A stretch of 64,000 nt of DNA from Aquabacterium sp. (GCF_030652515.1 NZ_JAUSAR010000013.1:124001-188000), one strand, 5' to 3'. Shown: positions 53,535 through 62,374, counted from the first letter of the stretch. Notes: generated by a model not told the origin, from the sequence alone. Translations and numbers: made by a program.

Positions 53535-54932
53535 TCAGAAAAATTCCAGGTAGCTCTTGATCTCCCATTCGGAGACGTGGCGCATGTACTCGATCCACTC
53601 CATGCGCTTGAGCTTGATGAACTCGTCGGCCACGGGGCCCAAGGCCTTGCGGATCACTTTGTCGCTTTCGAGCGCATTCAAGGCCGCGTCCAGGTTCTGA
53701 GGCAAAAGGCCGATGCCTGCTGCCTTCAACTGCACCTCGCTCCAGTCGTAGAGGTTGGCGTTGCAGGGCTCGCCTGGGTCCAGCTCGCGCTCGATGCCAT
53801 CCAGGCCTGCGGCGATCACGGCGGCCGTGGCCAAGTAGGGGTTGGCGGCGCCATCTGGCAGGCGCAGTTCAAGGCGGCCCTTGGGGATGCGCACCATGCA
53901 CGAGCGGTTGTTGTCGCCGTAGCTGATGTAGGCCGGGGCCCAGGTGGCGCCGGTGAGCGAGCGGCCCACCACCAGGCGCTTGTAGGAGTTGACGGTGGGC
54001 GCGCACAAGGCGCTCAAGGCCGGTGCGTGCGCCAGCAGGCCGCCCAGGAAGTGGTACGCCATCTTGGACAGCTCCAGCCCGCGCGGGTCGGCCTTGTCCT
54101 GGAAGAGGTTGCGCTGTTGCCCATCACCAATGGACAGGTGCATGTGCATGCCATTGCCCGGCCGGTTCGAGAAGGGCTTGGGCATGAAGGAGCAGATCAG
54201 GCCCAGCTCGTTGGCGATCTCGCTGGCGGCCATCTTGAAGAAGATGAAGTGGTCGCACGAGGTCAGGCAATCGGTGTAGGTGTAGTTCAGCTCGAACTGG
54301 CCGTTGGCGTCTTCGTGGTCGATCTGGTAGACGTCGATGCCGACCGAGCGCAGGGCGTCCGACAGGCGCTCCAGGAAGACGCGGGTGCGCGACAGGCCCT
54401 TGTAGTCGTAGCAGGGCTTGGCCAGGCTGTCACTGGCATCGCAGGGCTCGATGCGGCCTTCGATGCCGCGCTTGAGCAGCGAGAACTCGGGCTCCAGGCC
54501 GGTGAACAAGGTCCAGCCTTTGGCGCTCAGGCGCTCGATCTGGCGGCGCAGGGTGACGCGGCTGTCGTAGTGCCAGGGCTCGCCATTGACGTGGCCTTCG
54601 CAGACGATGCGGGCCAGGCCGGGTTGCCAGGGCACCAGGCTGATGGTGGCGAGGTCGCCCACGGCCATGAAATCAGGGCCGTGCGGGTCGATGCCCACGC
54701 CCCAGATGGCGAAGCCGGCGAAGCCCGCGCCGTCCGTCATCACGGTGGGCAGGTGGGCCACGGGCACGGACTTGGCCTTGGCCACGCCGTGGATGTCGAC
54801 GAACTGGGCGAGCACGTAGCCGACGCCTTGTTCGGTGAGGTAGCGCTGGGCGTCTTGGACGTTGGTGAAGCGCTGCGGGGGCGGCAAGGTGGCCGCGTTG
54901 GCGGCGCGACCGTCGAGGGTGAGAGCGTTCAT
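53535..54932 (-). CDS. glnT: GlnT-type (type III) glutamine synthetase or gamma-glutamylmethylamide synthetase
   Basis: 465-residue glutamine-synthetase-fold ligase. The N-terminal beta-grasp includes [17 protein letters not shown]. The catalytic part includes [41 protein letters not shown] and the [20 protein letters not shown] loop. The tyrosine adenylylation loop of GlnA is absent, as in GlnT and GmaS. Start ATG 54932 has GGAG upstream. It leads glxBCD. Depending on substrate it makes glutamine or gamma-glutamylmethylamide; sequence by eye does not decide. Confidence 0.88.
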   Translation of the reverse strand: MNALTLDGRAANAATLPPPQRFTNVQDAQRYLTEQGVGYVLAQFVDIHGVAKAKSVPVAHLPTVMTDGAGFAGFAIWGVGIDPHGPDFMAVGDLATISLVPWQPGLARIVCEGHVNGEPWHYDSRVTLRRQIERLSAKGWTLFTGLEPEFSLLKRGIEGRIEPCDASDSLAKPCYDYKGLSRTRVFLERLSDALRSVGIDVYQIDHEDANGQFELNYTYTDCLTSCDHFIFFKMAASEIANELGLICSFMPKPFSNRPGNGMHMHLSIGDGQQRNLFQDKADPRGLELSKMAYHFLGGLLAHAPALSALCAPTVNSYKRLVVGRSLTGATWAPAYISYGDNNRSCMVRIPKGRLELRLPDGAANPYLATAAVIAAGLDGIERELDPGEPCNANLYDWSEVQLKAAGIGLLPQNLDAALNALESDKVIRKALGPVADEFIKLKRMEWIEYMRHVSEWEIKSYLEFF

Positions 54933-54997
54933 CGGAAAGGGCTCCTGCAAGGCATCTTTGGATGAGATGACGTGGTTTGCGAAAGCCTCAGCGTTGT

Positions 54998-55035
54998 TTC
55001 TTGTAATGAATCTAATGTTCTTGTTGTGAATCTAA
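54998..55035. promoter_or_regulatory. Two 18-bp direct repeats with 20-bp period upstream of glnT
   Basis: TTCTTGTnnTGAATCTAA occurs twice (54998-55015, 55018-55035), identical except at the two central bases. It sits 66-103 bases before the glnT start, just after the hutG stop. Two helical turns apart, it looks like a tandem activator site on the promoter of the glnT-glxBCD operon. Confidence 0.6.
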
Positions 55036-55036
55036 C

Positions 55037-55867
55037 TCAGGCGCCGGATGGCGTCAAGCGAATCTGTGTGATTGCGGTGCTGATCAGGTTTTTGAGAAGT
55101 GGCTGCACCTGCAGGGCGAGGTCGGGCCGGTAGGCGAAGGGGGCGGCTTCTTCCATGTAGAGGCTCTGGCACATTTCCAACTGGATGGCGTGCACGCCTT
55201 GCGAAGGCTGGCCGTAATGGCGGGTGATGTGGCCGCCTTTGAACCGGCCGTTGTGCACGTGGGTGAGGGTGCCGTTGGTGGGCAACTGCGCGAGCACCGC
55301 GTTGATCAAGGGCGGCGCGCAACTGCGGCCTTCAGCGGTGCCGAAGTTGAAGTCGGGCAGCTTGCCGTCGAAGAGCAGGGGCAGCACGCTGGCGATGGAA
55401 TGCGCTTCCCACAGCAGGACTTGGCCGTGCAGGGCGCGCAGGCGGTCCAGCTCGGCTTGAAGGGCTTGGTGATAGGGACGCCAGTAGGTGTCCAAACGCC
55501 GTTGCACCTCGGCGGCATCGGGTTCGTGGCCGGGGGCATACAAAGGGTCGCCCCGGAAGGTTTGCGTGGGGCACAGGCCAGTGGTGGCCTGGCCGGGGTA
55601 AAGGCTTTCGCCCGTGGCGGGGCGGTTCAGGTCGATGGCGTAGCGCGAGACCTTGGCGCCCAGCACCGACACGCCCAGGTCCAAGGCGAAGTCGTAGAGG
55701 TGGTCCAGGTGCCAGTCGGTGTCGCACAGCGCGTCTGCCTCGGGCAGCAACTGCATGCGCACCTCGTCGGGCAACAAGGTGCCCAGGTGAGGGATGGAGA
55801 TCAGCAGCGGCTGTTGACCGCGCTGCAGCGTGTAGGTCGGGTGGTCGGTGATGTCGAGCTTGGTCAT
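55037..55867 (-). CDS. hutG: N-formylglutamate amidohydrolase (HutG type)
   Basis: 276-residue zinc amidohydrolase. PLLISIPHLGTLLPDE, DTDWHLDHLYDFA, VSRYAIDLNRPATGESLYPG and LLWEAHSIAS carry the metal and substrate residues of the N-formylglutamate deformylase family. It would release glutamate and formate. The rest of the histidine pathway is absent here. ATG 55867 overlaps the LysR stop by four bases, so it is expressed with that regulator. Confidence 0.9.
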   Translation of the reverse strand: MTKLDITDHPTYTLQRGQQPLLISIPHLGTLLPDEVRMQLLPEADALCDTDWHLDHLYDFALDLGVSVLGAKVSRYAIDLNRPATGESLYPGQATTGLCPTQTFRGDPLYAPGHEPDAAEVQRRLDTYWRPYHQALQAELDRLRALHGQVLLWEAHSIASVLPLLFDGKLPDFNFGTAEGRSCAPPLINAVLAQLPTNGTLTHVHNGRFKGGHITRHYGQPSQGVHAIQLEMCQSLYMEEAAPFAYRPDLALQVQPLLKNLISTAITQIRLTPSGA

Positions 55868-56913
55868 GGCGAGGTCCGGTGCGCTGGGCTTTCGTCGTCG
55901 GGGCAGATCAGGGCCGGGCGCGGCAGGGCGGGCATGGCGCGGGCAATCGCGGGCGCGGTGTCCTGCCGGATCAACTGGCGGACCACGCGCAGCACGTCCT
56001 GGCTCAGGCCAGGCCATTCGCCTTCGCGCGAGAGCAGGTAGAAGTCGCGCTGGCCTAGGCGGGTGGGCGGCAAGGGCAGCACGGTCACTTGGTCCAGGTA
56101 CTGGCGCGATTGCCAGAGGCAAAGCGGCGTGCTGATCGCCCAGCCCAGACCGGCGGCCACCAGGCTGAGCAGGGGGTCGGTGGCGTCGAACTCGAAGCGG
56201 CGTGGCGCTCGCACGCCCAAGTGACGCAGCAGCCCATCGATCTGCTGGCCGATGACCGAGCGCTGGCTGTAGCGGATGAGGGGCAGGGCGCCGACCAGCG
56301 TGCCCAGCTCACGCGCCGAAGTCAGTGGCATCAAGGCTTGGTCTTTGGGAAACACCAGCACCCAGGATTCAGAACAGATCAGGCGCTGCTGGATGCGCGC
56401 GTCTTCCAGCTTCATCTCGGTGCAAATGGCCAGGTCCAGCTCGCGGCTTTGCAGTTGTGCGCTGAGGCTGGGTGTCAGGCCCGACCACATCTGGATCTGG
56501 CGCGCGGTGCCCGACAGCGCACGGATCAGTTCAGGCCCCACCGTGGCGGCGAAGGAGTCCACACAACCCAGACGAATGTGGGCAATGTCCTGCCGCGCGC
56601 TCGCCCGCACCTGTTCGTGCATCGCACGAGCCTGGATCAGCAGGTCTTGCGAGGCGGCCAGCAAAGCCCGGCCAGCGCGCGTGGGCTGGGCGGGGCGCAC
56701 TTCGCGGTCGAAGAGTTGCAGCGCATAGCTGGCTTCCAGCGCCTTGACCATCTGACTGATGGCGCTCTGGCTCACCCCCAGGCGCGCGGCGGCCAGCGAC
56801 ATCGAGCCCGCCTCGCACACGGTGACGAAGGCGTGCAGGGTGCGCAAGTCGGGCCAAGCCGAGGCGATGGGCTCAACAGGGACGAGGGTGGCGAAGGGCG
56901 GCGCGGCGTTCAT
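55864..56913 (-). CDS. LysR-family regulator coupled to hutG
   Basis: 349-residue LysR protein with a somewhat long N-terminus. The HTH is at LRTLHAFVTVCEAGSMSLAA and LGVSQSAISQMVKALEASY. The effector domain contains IAHIRLGCVDSFAATVGPEL and LDLAICTEMKLEDARI. ATG 56913 is preferred to an upstream TTG. It is divergent from the FAD oxidoreductase gene, with a textbook T-N11-A palindrome between, so it likely controls both directions. Confidence 0.88.
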   Translation of the reverse strand: MNAAPPFATLVPVEPIASAWPDLRTLHAFVTVCEAGSMSLAAARLGVSQSAISQMVKALEASYALQLFDREVRPAQPTRAGRALLAASQDLLIQARAMHEQVRASARQDIAHIRLGCVDSFAATVGPELIRALSGTARQIQMWSGLTPSLSAQLQSRELDLAICTEMKLEDARIQQRLICSESWVLVFPKDQALMPLTSARELGTLVGALPLIRYSQRSVIGQQIDGLLRHLGVRAPRRFEFDATDPLLSLVAAGLGWAISTPLCLWQSRQYLDQVTVLPLPPTRLGQRDFYLLSREGEWPGLSQDVLRVVRQLIRQDTAPAIARAMPALPRPALICPDDESPAHRTSP

Positions 56914-56963
56914 GTGGACCCCATCGTGATGGCCTTGCAAGGGCTGGGTGAAGTGCAACAGAA

Positions 56964-56986
56964 AAACTTCAGCATTGAATAAGTTT
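56964..56986. promoter_or_regulatory. LysR-type operator between LysR and FAD oxidoreductase genes
   Basis: AAACTT-N11-AAGTTT, perfect 6-bp arms containing the T-N11-A core, located 51 bases from the LysR start and 74 bases from the oxidoreductase start. Confidence 0.6.
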
Positions 56987-57059
56987 CACTGATGCAAAGG
57001 TCGGGCCAACTCCTCGCCGCTACGCTGAATCACCCCGCCAACTGAACCCCAGGACAGCC

Positions 57060-58247
57060 ATGAACAACAACTACGACGTGATCGTGATCGGGGCCGGCGT
57101 GATTGGCAGCTCAGTGGCCTATCACCTGGCTCGTTTTGGTGCGCAGCGCGTGCTGGTGCTCGACCGAACCCAGATCGGTGCGGGCACGACCTCGCAGTCC
57201 TCCGGCATCCTGCGCACCCACTACTCCGTGCGCGAGAACGTCGAGCTGGCCAAGTCCTCCTGGGCCATCTTCAAGGACCTGGCTGGCTACCTGGGTGACG
57301 AGGACGCCGCCAGCGGCCTGGTGAAATGCGGCTACCTGATCTGCGCGCCCGAAGGCCCCAAGCTGGAACCACTGCGTCAGGCCCTGGCCGGCCAGGTGGC
57401 CCAGGGCATCGAAGTGAACCTGATCAACCGTGCTCAGGCGCGTGAGTTGTTGCCCATCGCGCACTTCGACGATGCCGCTTTGATCGGACACGAGCCCGAA
57501 GCGGGTTTCGCGGACGCCTACCTGACAGCCACCAGCTTCGCCCGCGCGGCCCGGCGCCTGGGCGTCAAGATCATGGAGGGCGTGGAGGTGCAGCGGTTGC
57601 TGGTCGAGGGTGGTCAAGTGCTTGGCGTCGAAACCTCGCGTGGCACCTTCCACAGCGCCACGGTGATCAGCACGCAAAACATCTGGGCCACCGACATCGA
57701 ACGCTGGACCGGCATCCTCACGCCCGTGAGCGCCGAGCGCCACGCGGTGCTGGCCCTGGAAGGCCCGCAGCCCTACACCTTCCAGATGCCCGTGTTCAAA
57801 GACCTGGGCTCACCGGGCATGCTGTACTGCCGCAGCTATGGCGGCACGCAGATGCTGGTGAGCGAGGGCACCGTGGGCGAGACCCTGCCCGCGCCCGACA
57901 ACGAGCAGGGCGACATCTCGCTGGACTACATGGTCGAGGTGGGCGAGCAAGTGGCACAGCGCTTTCTCACGTACGAGACGGCCGGCCTGGCCTCCTCATG
58001 GACCGGGGTCTACGATGTCACGCCCGACTGGAACCCGGTGCTGGGTCGCCTGCCCGATGTGAAGGGCCTGATCGTGGGCTATGGCTTCTCGGGCCATGGC
58101 TTCAAGCTGTCGCCGGGGGTTGGACGGCTGCTGGCACAAGAGGCGCTGGGCTTGCCCACCGACGTGTCGCTGGCGCCGTATGCCTTGGAGCGTTTCAGGA
58201 CCGGTCATTTGCTGACGGGCTTGTACGGCAAGGGCGCGGTCTCATGA
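57060..58247 (+). CDS. FAD-dependent amine oxidoreductase (sarcosine oxidase beta/DAO family)
   Basis: 395-residue DAO-family flavoprotein. The FAD-binding VIVIGAGVIGSSVAYHLARFG begins at about 6, followed by VLDRTQIGAGTTSQSSGILR, which resembles SoxB-type sarcosine oxidase subunits. The C-terminal GLIVGYGFSGHGFKLSPGVG contacts FAD. The likely substrate is a secondary amine or N-alkyl amino acid such as sarcosine, N-methylglutamate or an amino acid derivative. It overlaps hutD by four bases and is opposed to the LysR-hutG pair, which suggests an amino-acid catabolic unit feeding glutamate. Confidence 0.88.
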   Translation: MNNNYDVIVIGAGVIGSSVAYHLARFGAQRVLVLDRTQIGAGTTSQSSGILRTHYSVRENVELAKSSWAIFKDLAGYLGDEDAASGLVKCGYLICAPEGPKLEPLRQALAGQVAQGIEVNLINRAQARELLPIAHFDDAALIGHEPEAGFADAYLTATSFARAARRLGVKIMEGVEVQRLLVEGGQVLGVETSRGTFHSATVISTQNIWATDIERWTGILTPVSAERHAVLALEGPQPYTFQMPVFKDLGSPGMLYCRSYGGTQMLVSEGTVGETLPAPDNEQGDISLDYMVEVGEQVAQRFLTYETAGLASSWTGVYDVTPDWNPVLGRLPDVKGLIVGYGFSGHGFKLSPGVGRLLAQEALGLPTDVSLAPYALERFRTGHLLTGLYGKGAVS

Positions 58248-58816
58248 GCAGGCTGCTTGACCTGCCGCCCGAGCCCTGGCGCAATGGGGGTGGCGTGACC
58301 CGCACCGTGGCCCGTGGCGAAGAAGACGCTGGTGGTGAATTGTGGCGCGTCAGTGCTGCCGAGATCACCACCAGCGGGGCCTTCTCGCGCTTCCCGAACA
58401 TGGACCGCCAGGCCATGCTGATCGCCGGTGGCCCCTTGACCTTGGTCGTCGCCTGCACGCCGAACACCATGGCGCACGTCGGCGACACAGTGCGCTTCAG
58501 CGGCGAGGCCGACAGCGCCGTGACCTTGACCGGCCGCCCGGCGCGCTTCTGGAACGTGATGACGCGGCGTGGCGGGGTCTTTGCCGAAGTGACGCTGATC
58601 CGCCATGAGCACGGCCCCTTGGTGCTTGAAGCATCGGCCACGTCCCGCCGCATTGTGCTGGTGTTGGCTGGTGCCTGCCAATGGGCATCGCCAGAGCAAG
58701 GCACCACCACGCACCACGAAGTGGGGGATCTTTTGCTGCCAACACCTGGCAAGCCTGGCCTCATCCAATCCGAAAGCCCCGACACCGTCCTGTTGCACAC
58801 CCGCATCCAGCTATAG
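58244..58816 (+). CDS. hutD: HutD/Ves-family protein
   Basis: 190-residue cupin-like HutD/Ves protein. LPPEPWRNGGGVTRTVARG is the family hallmark, followed by SAAEITTSGAFSRFPNMDRQ and FSGEADSAVTLTGRPARFWN. HutD accompanies histidine-utilisation genes and may bind N-formimino/N-formyl-glutamate, which fits the nearby N-formylglutamate amidohydrolase. It is coupled to the FAD oxidoreductase by ATGA. Confidence 0.88.
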   Translation: MSRLLDLPPEPWRNGGGVTRTVARGEEDAGGELWRVSAAEITTSGAFSRFPNMDRQAMLIAGGPLTLVVACTPNTMAHVGDTVRFSGEADSAVTLTGRPARFWNVMTRRGGVFAEVTLIRHEHGPLVLEASATSRRIVLVLAGACQWASPEQGTTTHHEVGDLLLPTPGKPGLIQSESPDTVLLHTRIQL

Positions 58817-58848
58817 CGCAAGGAATCAAGGTTTCTTGAGAGGAATCT

Positions 58849-58865
58849 TTGGCATGTGGATTGCA
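58849..58865 (+). promoter_or_regulatory. Sigma-54-type promoter upstream of amt
   Basis: TTGGCATG-TGGA-TTGCA has the GG (-24) and GC (-12) elements at exact consensus spacing, 53 bases before the amt ATG. A half-matching NtrC-type site GCACCA-N5-TGGGGG lies at 58711-58727. It suggests activation under nitrogen limitation. Confidence 0.7.
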
Positions 58866-58917
58866 TACAGCCCCTCCGCCCACGAATCACCCGGTCCCCA
58901 ACCACAAGGATGTCCCC

Positions 58918-60321
58918 ATGAAACGTTTGTCTGCCACGCTGACACTGCTGGGGGCCACGGCCCTGGGCGTGCTGGCCTTGCCCGCCTTGGCCCAGGAAGC
59001 CGCTGCGGCCCCGGTGCCCAACAAGGGCGACACCAGTTGGATGATCGTGTCGACCTTGTTGGTCATCATGATGGCGGTGCCCGGCCTGCCGCTGTTCTAC
59101 GGCGGCATGGTGCGCACGAAGAACATGCTCTCGGTGATGATGCAGGTCATGGTGACCTTCTGCCTGCTGGGCATGCTGTGGTGCATCTATGGCTACAGTC
59201 TGGCCTTCACCGAAGGCAATGCCTTCATCGGCGGGCTGGACAAGCTCTTCCTGAAAGGCGTGACGGTGGACAGCATGGCCGCCACCTTCAGCAAGGGCGT
59301 CGTGGTGCCCGAGTTCATCTACATCGCTTTCCAGATGACCTTCGCGGCGATCACGCCCACGCTGATCATCGGATCGCTGGCCGAGCGCGTGAAGTTCTCG
59401 GCGGTGCTGGCCTTCATGGTGCTGTGGTTCACCTTCAGCTACCTGCCCATGGCGCACATGGTCTGGTACTGGACTGGCCCCGATGCCTACACTGATGCTG
59501 ACGCGGCGGCCAAGGCCACGGCCACCGCAGGCTTCCTGTTCCAGAAGGGCGCGCTCGACTTCGCGGGCGGCACCGTGGTGCACATCAACGCGGCCATGGC
59601 CGGCCTGGTGGGGGCTTTCATGATCGGCAAGCGCACTGGCTATGGCAAGGAGCTGATGGCCCCGCACAGCCTGACGATGACCATGATCGGCGCCTCGCTG
59701 CTGTGGGTGGGCTGGTTCGGCTTCAATGTCGGCTCCAACCTCGAAGCCACGGGCACCGCCTCACTGGCCTTCCTCAACACCTTCCTGGCCACTTGCGCGG
59801 CCACGGTCTCATGGACCTTGGTGGAGGCCATCTTCAAGGGCAAGTCGTCGATGCTGGGCGCTGCCTCGGGTGCCATCGCGGGTCTGGTGGCCATCACCCC
59901 GGCCTGCGGCTTCGTGGGCGTGATGGGCGCCATGGTCATCGGCCTGCTGGCGGGCGTGGCTTGCTACTGGGGCGTCAACGGCCTCAAGCGCCTGCTGGGC
60001 ATGGACGACAGCCTGGACGTGTTTGGCGTGCACGGGGTGGGCGGCATCCTGGGCGCCATCCTCACCGGCGTGTTCGTGTCGCCTTCATTGGGCGGGCCGG
60101 GCGTCTACGACTACGTGGCCAACAAGGTCGCCGACTTCGACATGGCCACGCAGCTGGTGAGCCAGTTGTGGGGCGTGGGCATCGCGGTGGTCTGGTCGGG
60201 CGTGGTGTCCGTCATCGCCTTCAAGCTGGTGGACGTGACCATCGGCCTGCGCGTCAGCGTGGAAGACGAACGCACGGGCCTGGACCTGACCTCGCACGGC
60301 GAAAGCGCCTACCACTCGTGA
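58918..60321 (+). CDS. amt: Ammonium transporter (Amt/MEP family)
   Basis: 467-residue Amt protein with an N-terminal signal peptide (cleaved near ALA-QE, 25) and 11 expected helices. GLPLFYGGMVRTKNMLSV, YIAFQMTFAAITPTLI, the first pore His in PMAHMVWYW, DFAGGTVVHINAAMAGLVGA and the second pore His in VFGVHGVGGILGA are conserved. A sigma-54-type promoter lies upstream. There is no glnK next to it, unusual for amtB, so PII control would come from a distant gene. A long hairpin follows the stop. Confidence 0.93.
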   Translation: MKRLSATLTLLGATALGVLALPALAQEAAAAPVPNKGDTSWMIVSTLLVIMMAVPGLPLFYGGMVRTKNMLSVMMQVMVTFCLLGMLWCIYGYSLAFTEGNAFIGGLDKLFLKGVTVDSMAATFSKGVVVPEFIYIAFQMTFAAITPTLIIGSLAERVKFSAVLAFMVLWFTFSYLPMAHMVWYWTGPDAYTDADAAAKATATAGFLFQKGALDFAGGTVVHINAAMAGLVGAFMIGKRTGYGKELMAPHSLTMTMIGASLLWVGWFGFNVGSNLEATGTASLAFLNTFLATCAATVSWTLVEAIFKGKSSMLGAASGAIAGLVAITPACGFVGVMGAMVIGLLAGVACYWGVNGLKRLLGMDDSLDVFGVHGVGGILGAILTGVFVSPSLGGPGVYDYVANKVADFDMATQLVSQLWGVGIAVVWSGVVSVIAFKLVDVTIGLRVSVEDERTGLDLTSHGESAYHS

Positions 60322-60328
60322 TGAGCGG

Positions 60329-60361
60329 CGAAGGCCGTGGCGGCTTACTCCACGGCCTTCG
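60329..60361. terminator. 12-bp perfect hairpin between amt and the XRE-cupin gene
   Basis: CGAAGGCCGTGG / CCACGGCCTTCG with a 9-base loop, 7 bases after the amt stop. Its right arm is the last codons of the convergent XRE gene. It probably ends both transcripts, although a T tract is missing. Confidence 0.5.
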
Positions 60362-60959
60362 GGTAGATGATGACCGACAGGAACTTGATGGGGCAACGCG
60401 TGAGGTGCTCGGGGCCATGTGGCACCGAGCCTTCGAAGGTCAGCGTGTCGCCCGGCTCCAGCAAGAAGGTCTCCTGCCCGCAGCGGTACTCGATCTCGCC
60501 TTCGAGCATGTAGATGAACTCGGTGCCCGGGTGCTCGAAGGTGGGGTAGCGCTGAGAGTCGTCGTCCATCGTGATCAGGAAGGGCTCGAACAGCTTGGTC
60601 GGCCCCTGGTCGTAGGCCAGCAGGTGGTAGGTGTGGCCGCTCTTGGTGCCGCGCCGCACCACTTCCATGCCCTGGCCCTTCTTGATGTGCTGCGCACTGC
60701 TTGAAGACGCGTCGTACTTGCGGAACAGCATCGACATCGACACGCCCAGCGCCCGCGCGATGCGCGCCAGCGACTCCATGCCGGCCGAGGTCTGCCCGGT
60801 CTCGATCTTGGACAACATGCCCCGGCTGATGCCCGATTGCTCGGACACCTGCGCGATGGTCAGGCCATGCCGTTGCCTCAACTCGCGGATCGCGGCGCCC
60901 ACGGACTCTTCCAAAGATGGGGCCTGTGCCTGGTTGTCCGCGCGCGTTCCGTTGGCCAT
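60345..60959 (-). CDS. XRE-family regulator with C-terminal cupin
   Basis: 204-residue protein from ATG 60959, where AGGA lies at good distance; ATG 60986 is the alternative. The XRE HTH (IRELRQRHGLTIAQVSEQSG, ISRGMLSKIETGQTS) is followed by a cupin_2 domain (FEHPGTEFIYMLEGEIEYRC, LLEPGDTLTFEGSVPHGPEH). Such XRE-cupins (PuuR-like) regulate amino-acid and polyamine catabolism with a small-molecule ligand in the cupin. It converges with amt and diverges from the GNAT gene. Confidence 0.88.
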   Translation of the reverse strand: MANGTRADNQAQAPSLEESVGAAIRELRQRHGLTIAQVSEQSGISRGMLSKIETGQTSAGMESLARIARALGVSMSMLFRKYDASSSSAQHIKKGQGMEVVRRGTKSGHTYHLLAYDQGPTKLFEPFLITMDDDSQRYPTFEHPGTEFIYMLEGEIEYRCGQETFLLEPGDTLTFEGSVPHGPEHLTRCPIKFLSVIIYPKAVE

Positions 60960-61030
60960 GGGTATCCTGTGGGCAAGCTTGTTCATCACTGGATTCAGTG
61001 TACGACGACCACCCTGAAAGGCCTTGGCGC

Positions 61031-61483
61031 ATGCGCATCGACATCACCCCCGCCGCCTTGGGCGATCTGCCCGCCTTGTGTGCCCTGCTCACCACCTTGT
61101 TCACGCAAGAGGCCGAGTTCAAGCCGGAAGAAGCCGCGCAGCATCGGGGTCTGACACGCATCATCGGGGACGAGCAGATCGGCCTGATCGTGGTGGCCCG
61201 GCAAGGCGGGCAGGTGGTGGGCATGGTCAACCTGCTGTACACGGTGTCCACCGCCTTGGGCGAGCGCGTGGCCCTGCTGGAAGACATGGTGGTGGACCCG
61301 CTTTGCCGAGGCGTCGGCATCGGTGCCGCCTTGCTGCAGGGGGCCATTGGACTGGCGCGCCAGCAAGGTTGTCGGCGCATTACCTTGCTCACCGATGGCG
61401 ACAACGTGGCGGCCCATCGCTTCTATGAGATGAACGGCTTCAAGCAGTCAACGATGGTGCCTTACCGGCTGGCCATCGACTGA
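61031..61483 (+). CDS. GNAT-family N-acetyltransferase
   Basis: 150 residues. The acetyl-CoA site EDMVVDPLCRGVGIGAALLQ carries the R/Q-x-x-G-x-G/A motif, and VAAHRFYEMNGFKQS the terminal beta-bulge element. The substrate may be a small amine or an amino acid. It diverges from the XRE-cupin gene and lies 120 bases before the GntR gene on the same strand. Confidence 0.85.
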   Translation: MRIDITPAALGDLPALCALLTTLFTQEAEFKPEEAAQHRGLTRIIGDEQIGLIVVARQGGQVVGMVNLLYTVSTALGERVALLEDMVVDPLCRGVGIGAALLQGAIGLARQQGCRRITLLTDGDNVAAHRFYEMNGFKQSTMVPYRLAID

Positions 61484-61532
61484 CGCGCCGCGCGGATCGG
61501 GCCCGGTTGATCTGGCACAAGGTTTGCAATGA

Positions 61533-61558
61533 ACTTGTCATGACGAGTCAGAACAAGT
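61533..61558. promoter_or_regulatory. Inverted repeat upstream of the GntR gene
   Basis: ACTTGT / ACAAGT arms separated by 14 bases, enclosing a GTCATGAC palindrome (61537-61544), 46 bases before the GntR start. Candidate autoregulatory operator. Confidence 0.4.
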
Positions 61559-61603
61559 GTGTTCTGGCTGCATTGCCCCAAAACCCGACGCTGCCGCCCC
61601 AAC

Positions 61604-62374
61604 ATGACGCCCAAGCCCCAAAAAATCGCACCGGTCCTGCGCTTGTCGCCCCAACCGATGTACGCGCAGATCAAGGAAGAGCTGCGGCGCCGCATCCTGG
61701 ACGGCACCTACCAGCCGCACCAGCAACTGCCCTCTGAGAGCGAGTTGATTGAGGCCTTCAGCGTCAGCCGCATCACGGTGCGCCAGGCTTTGGGTGATCT
61801 GCAAAGCGAAAGCCTGATCTTCAAGATCCATGGCAAGGGCACCTTCGTGTCCAAGCCCAAGGCGTTTCAAGAGTTGGGCCAGCTTGAAGGCTTTGGCGAG
61901 GCCATGGGCCGCCACGGCCACGAAACCTACAACCGCCTGATCAGTGTGCGCACGCAGAAGGCCACGCGGCAAGTGGCCGAGCGCCTGGGCCTGGCCACAG
62001 GCAGCGCGGTGACCGAGATCCGCCGCGTGCGCTTGCTGAACCGCGAACCCATCTCGCTGGACGTCAGCTACTTTGAGAAAAGCATTGGCGAGCAACTCAA
62101 GCGCGCCGACCTGGCGCAGCGCGACATCTTCTCGATCCTGGAGAACCAGATGGCCCTGCCGCTGGGCCAGGCCGAGCTGCGCATCGAAGCCATCCTGGCC
62201 GACGAGAGCCTGGCGGAGTTGCTGAAGGTGGAGGAGGGCTCGCCCGTCTTGAAGATGGAGCGCCTGACCTTCACGCAGGACGGCCGTCCCGTCGATTACG
62301 AATTCTTGTACTACCGCGGGGATGCCTTCCAGTACCGCCTGCGGATCGATCGCCAGTCCCAACCCCAATCTTGA
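61604..62374 (+). CDS. GntR-family regulator with UTRA domain
   Basis: 256 residues. The winged HTH is at about 15-80 (PMYAQIKEELRRRILDGTYQ, LPSESELIEAFSVSRITVRQ). The UTRA effector domain (about 95-245) shows VTEIRRVRLLNREPISLDVS and SPVLKMERLTFTQDGRPVDY, the usual ligand-site ending. ATG 61604 fits the family start. It is 16 bases upstream of a flavoprotein gene, which it probably regulates. Confidence 0.88.
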   Translation: MTPKPQKIAPVLRLSPQPMYAQIKEELRRRILDGTYQPHQQLPSESELIEAFSVSRITVRQALGDLQSESLIFKIHGKGTFVSKPKAFQELGQLEGFGEAMGRHGHETYNRLISVRTQKATRQVAERLGLATGSAVTEIRRVRLLNREPISLDVSYFEKSIGEQLKRADLAQRDIFSILENQMALPLGQAELRIEAILADESLAELLKVEEGSPVLKMERLTFTQDGRPVDYEFLYYRGDAFQYRLRIDRQSQPQS

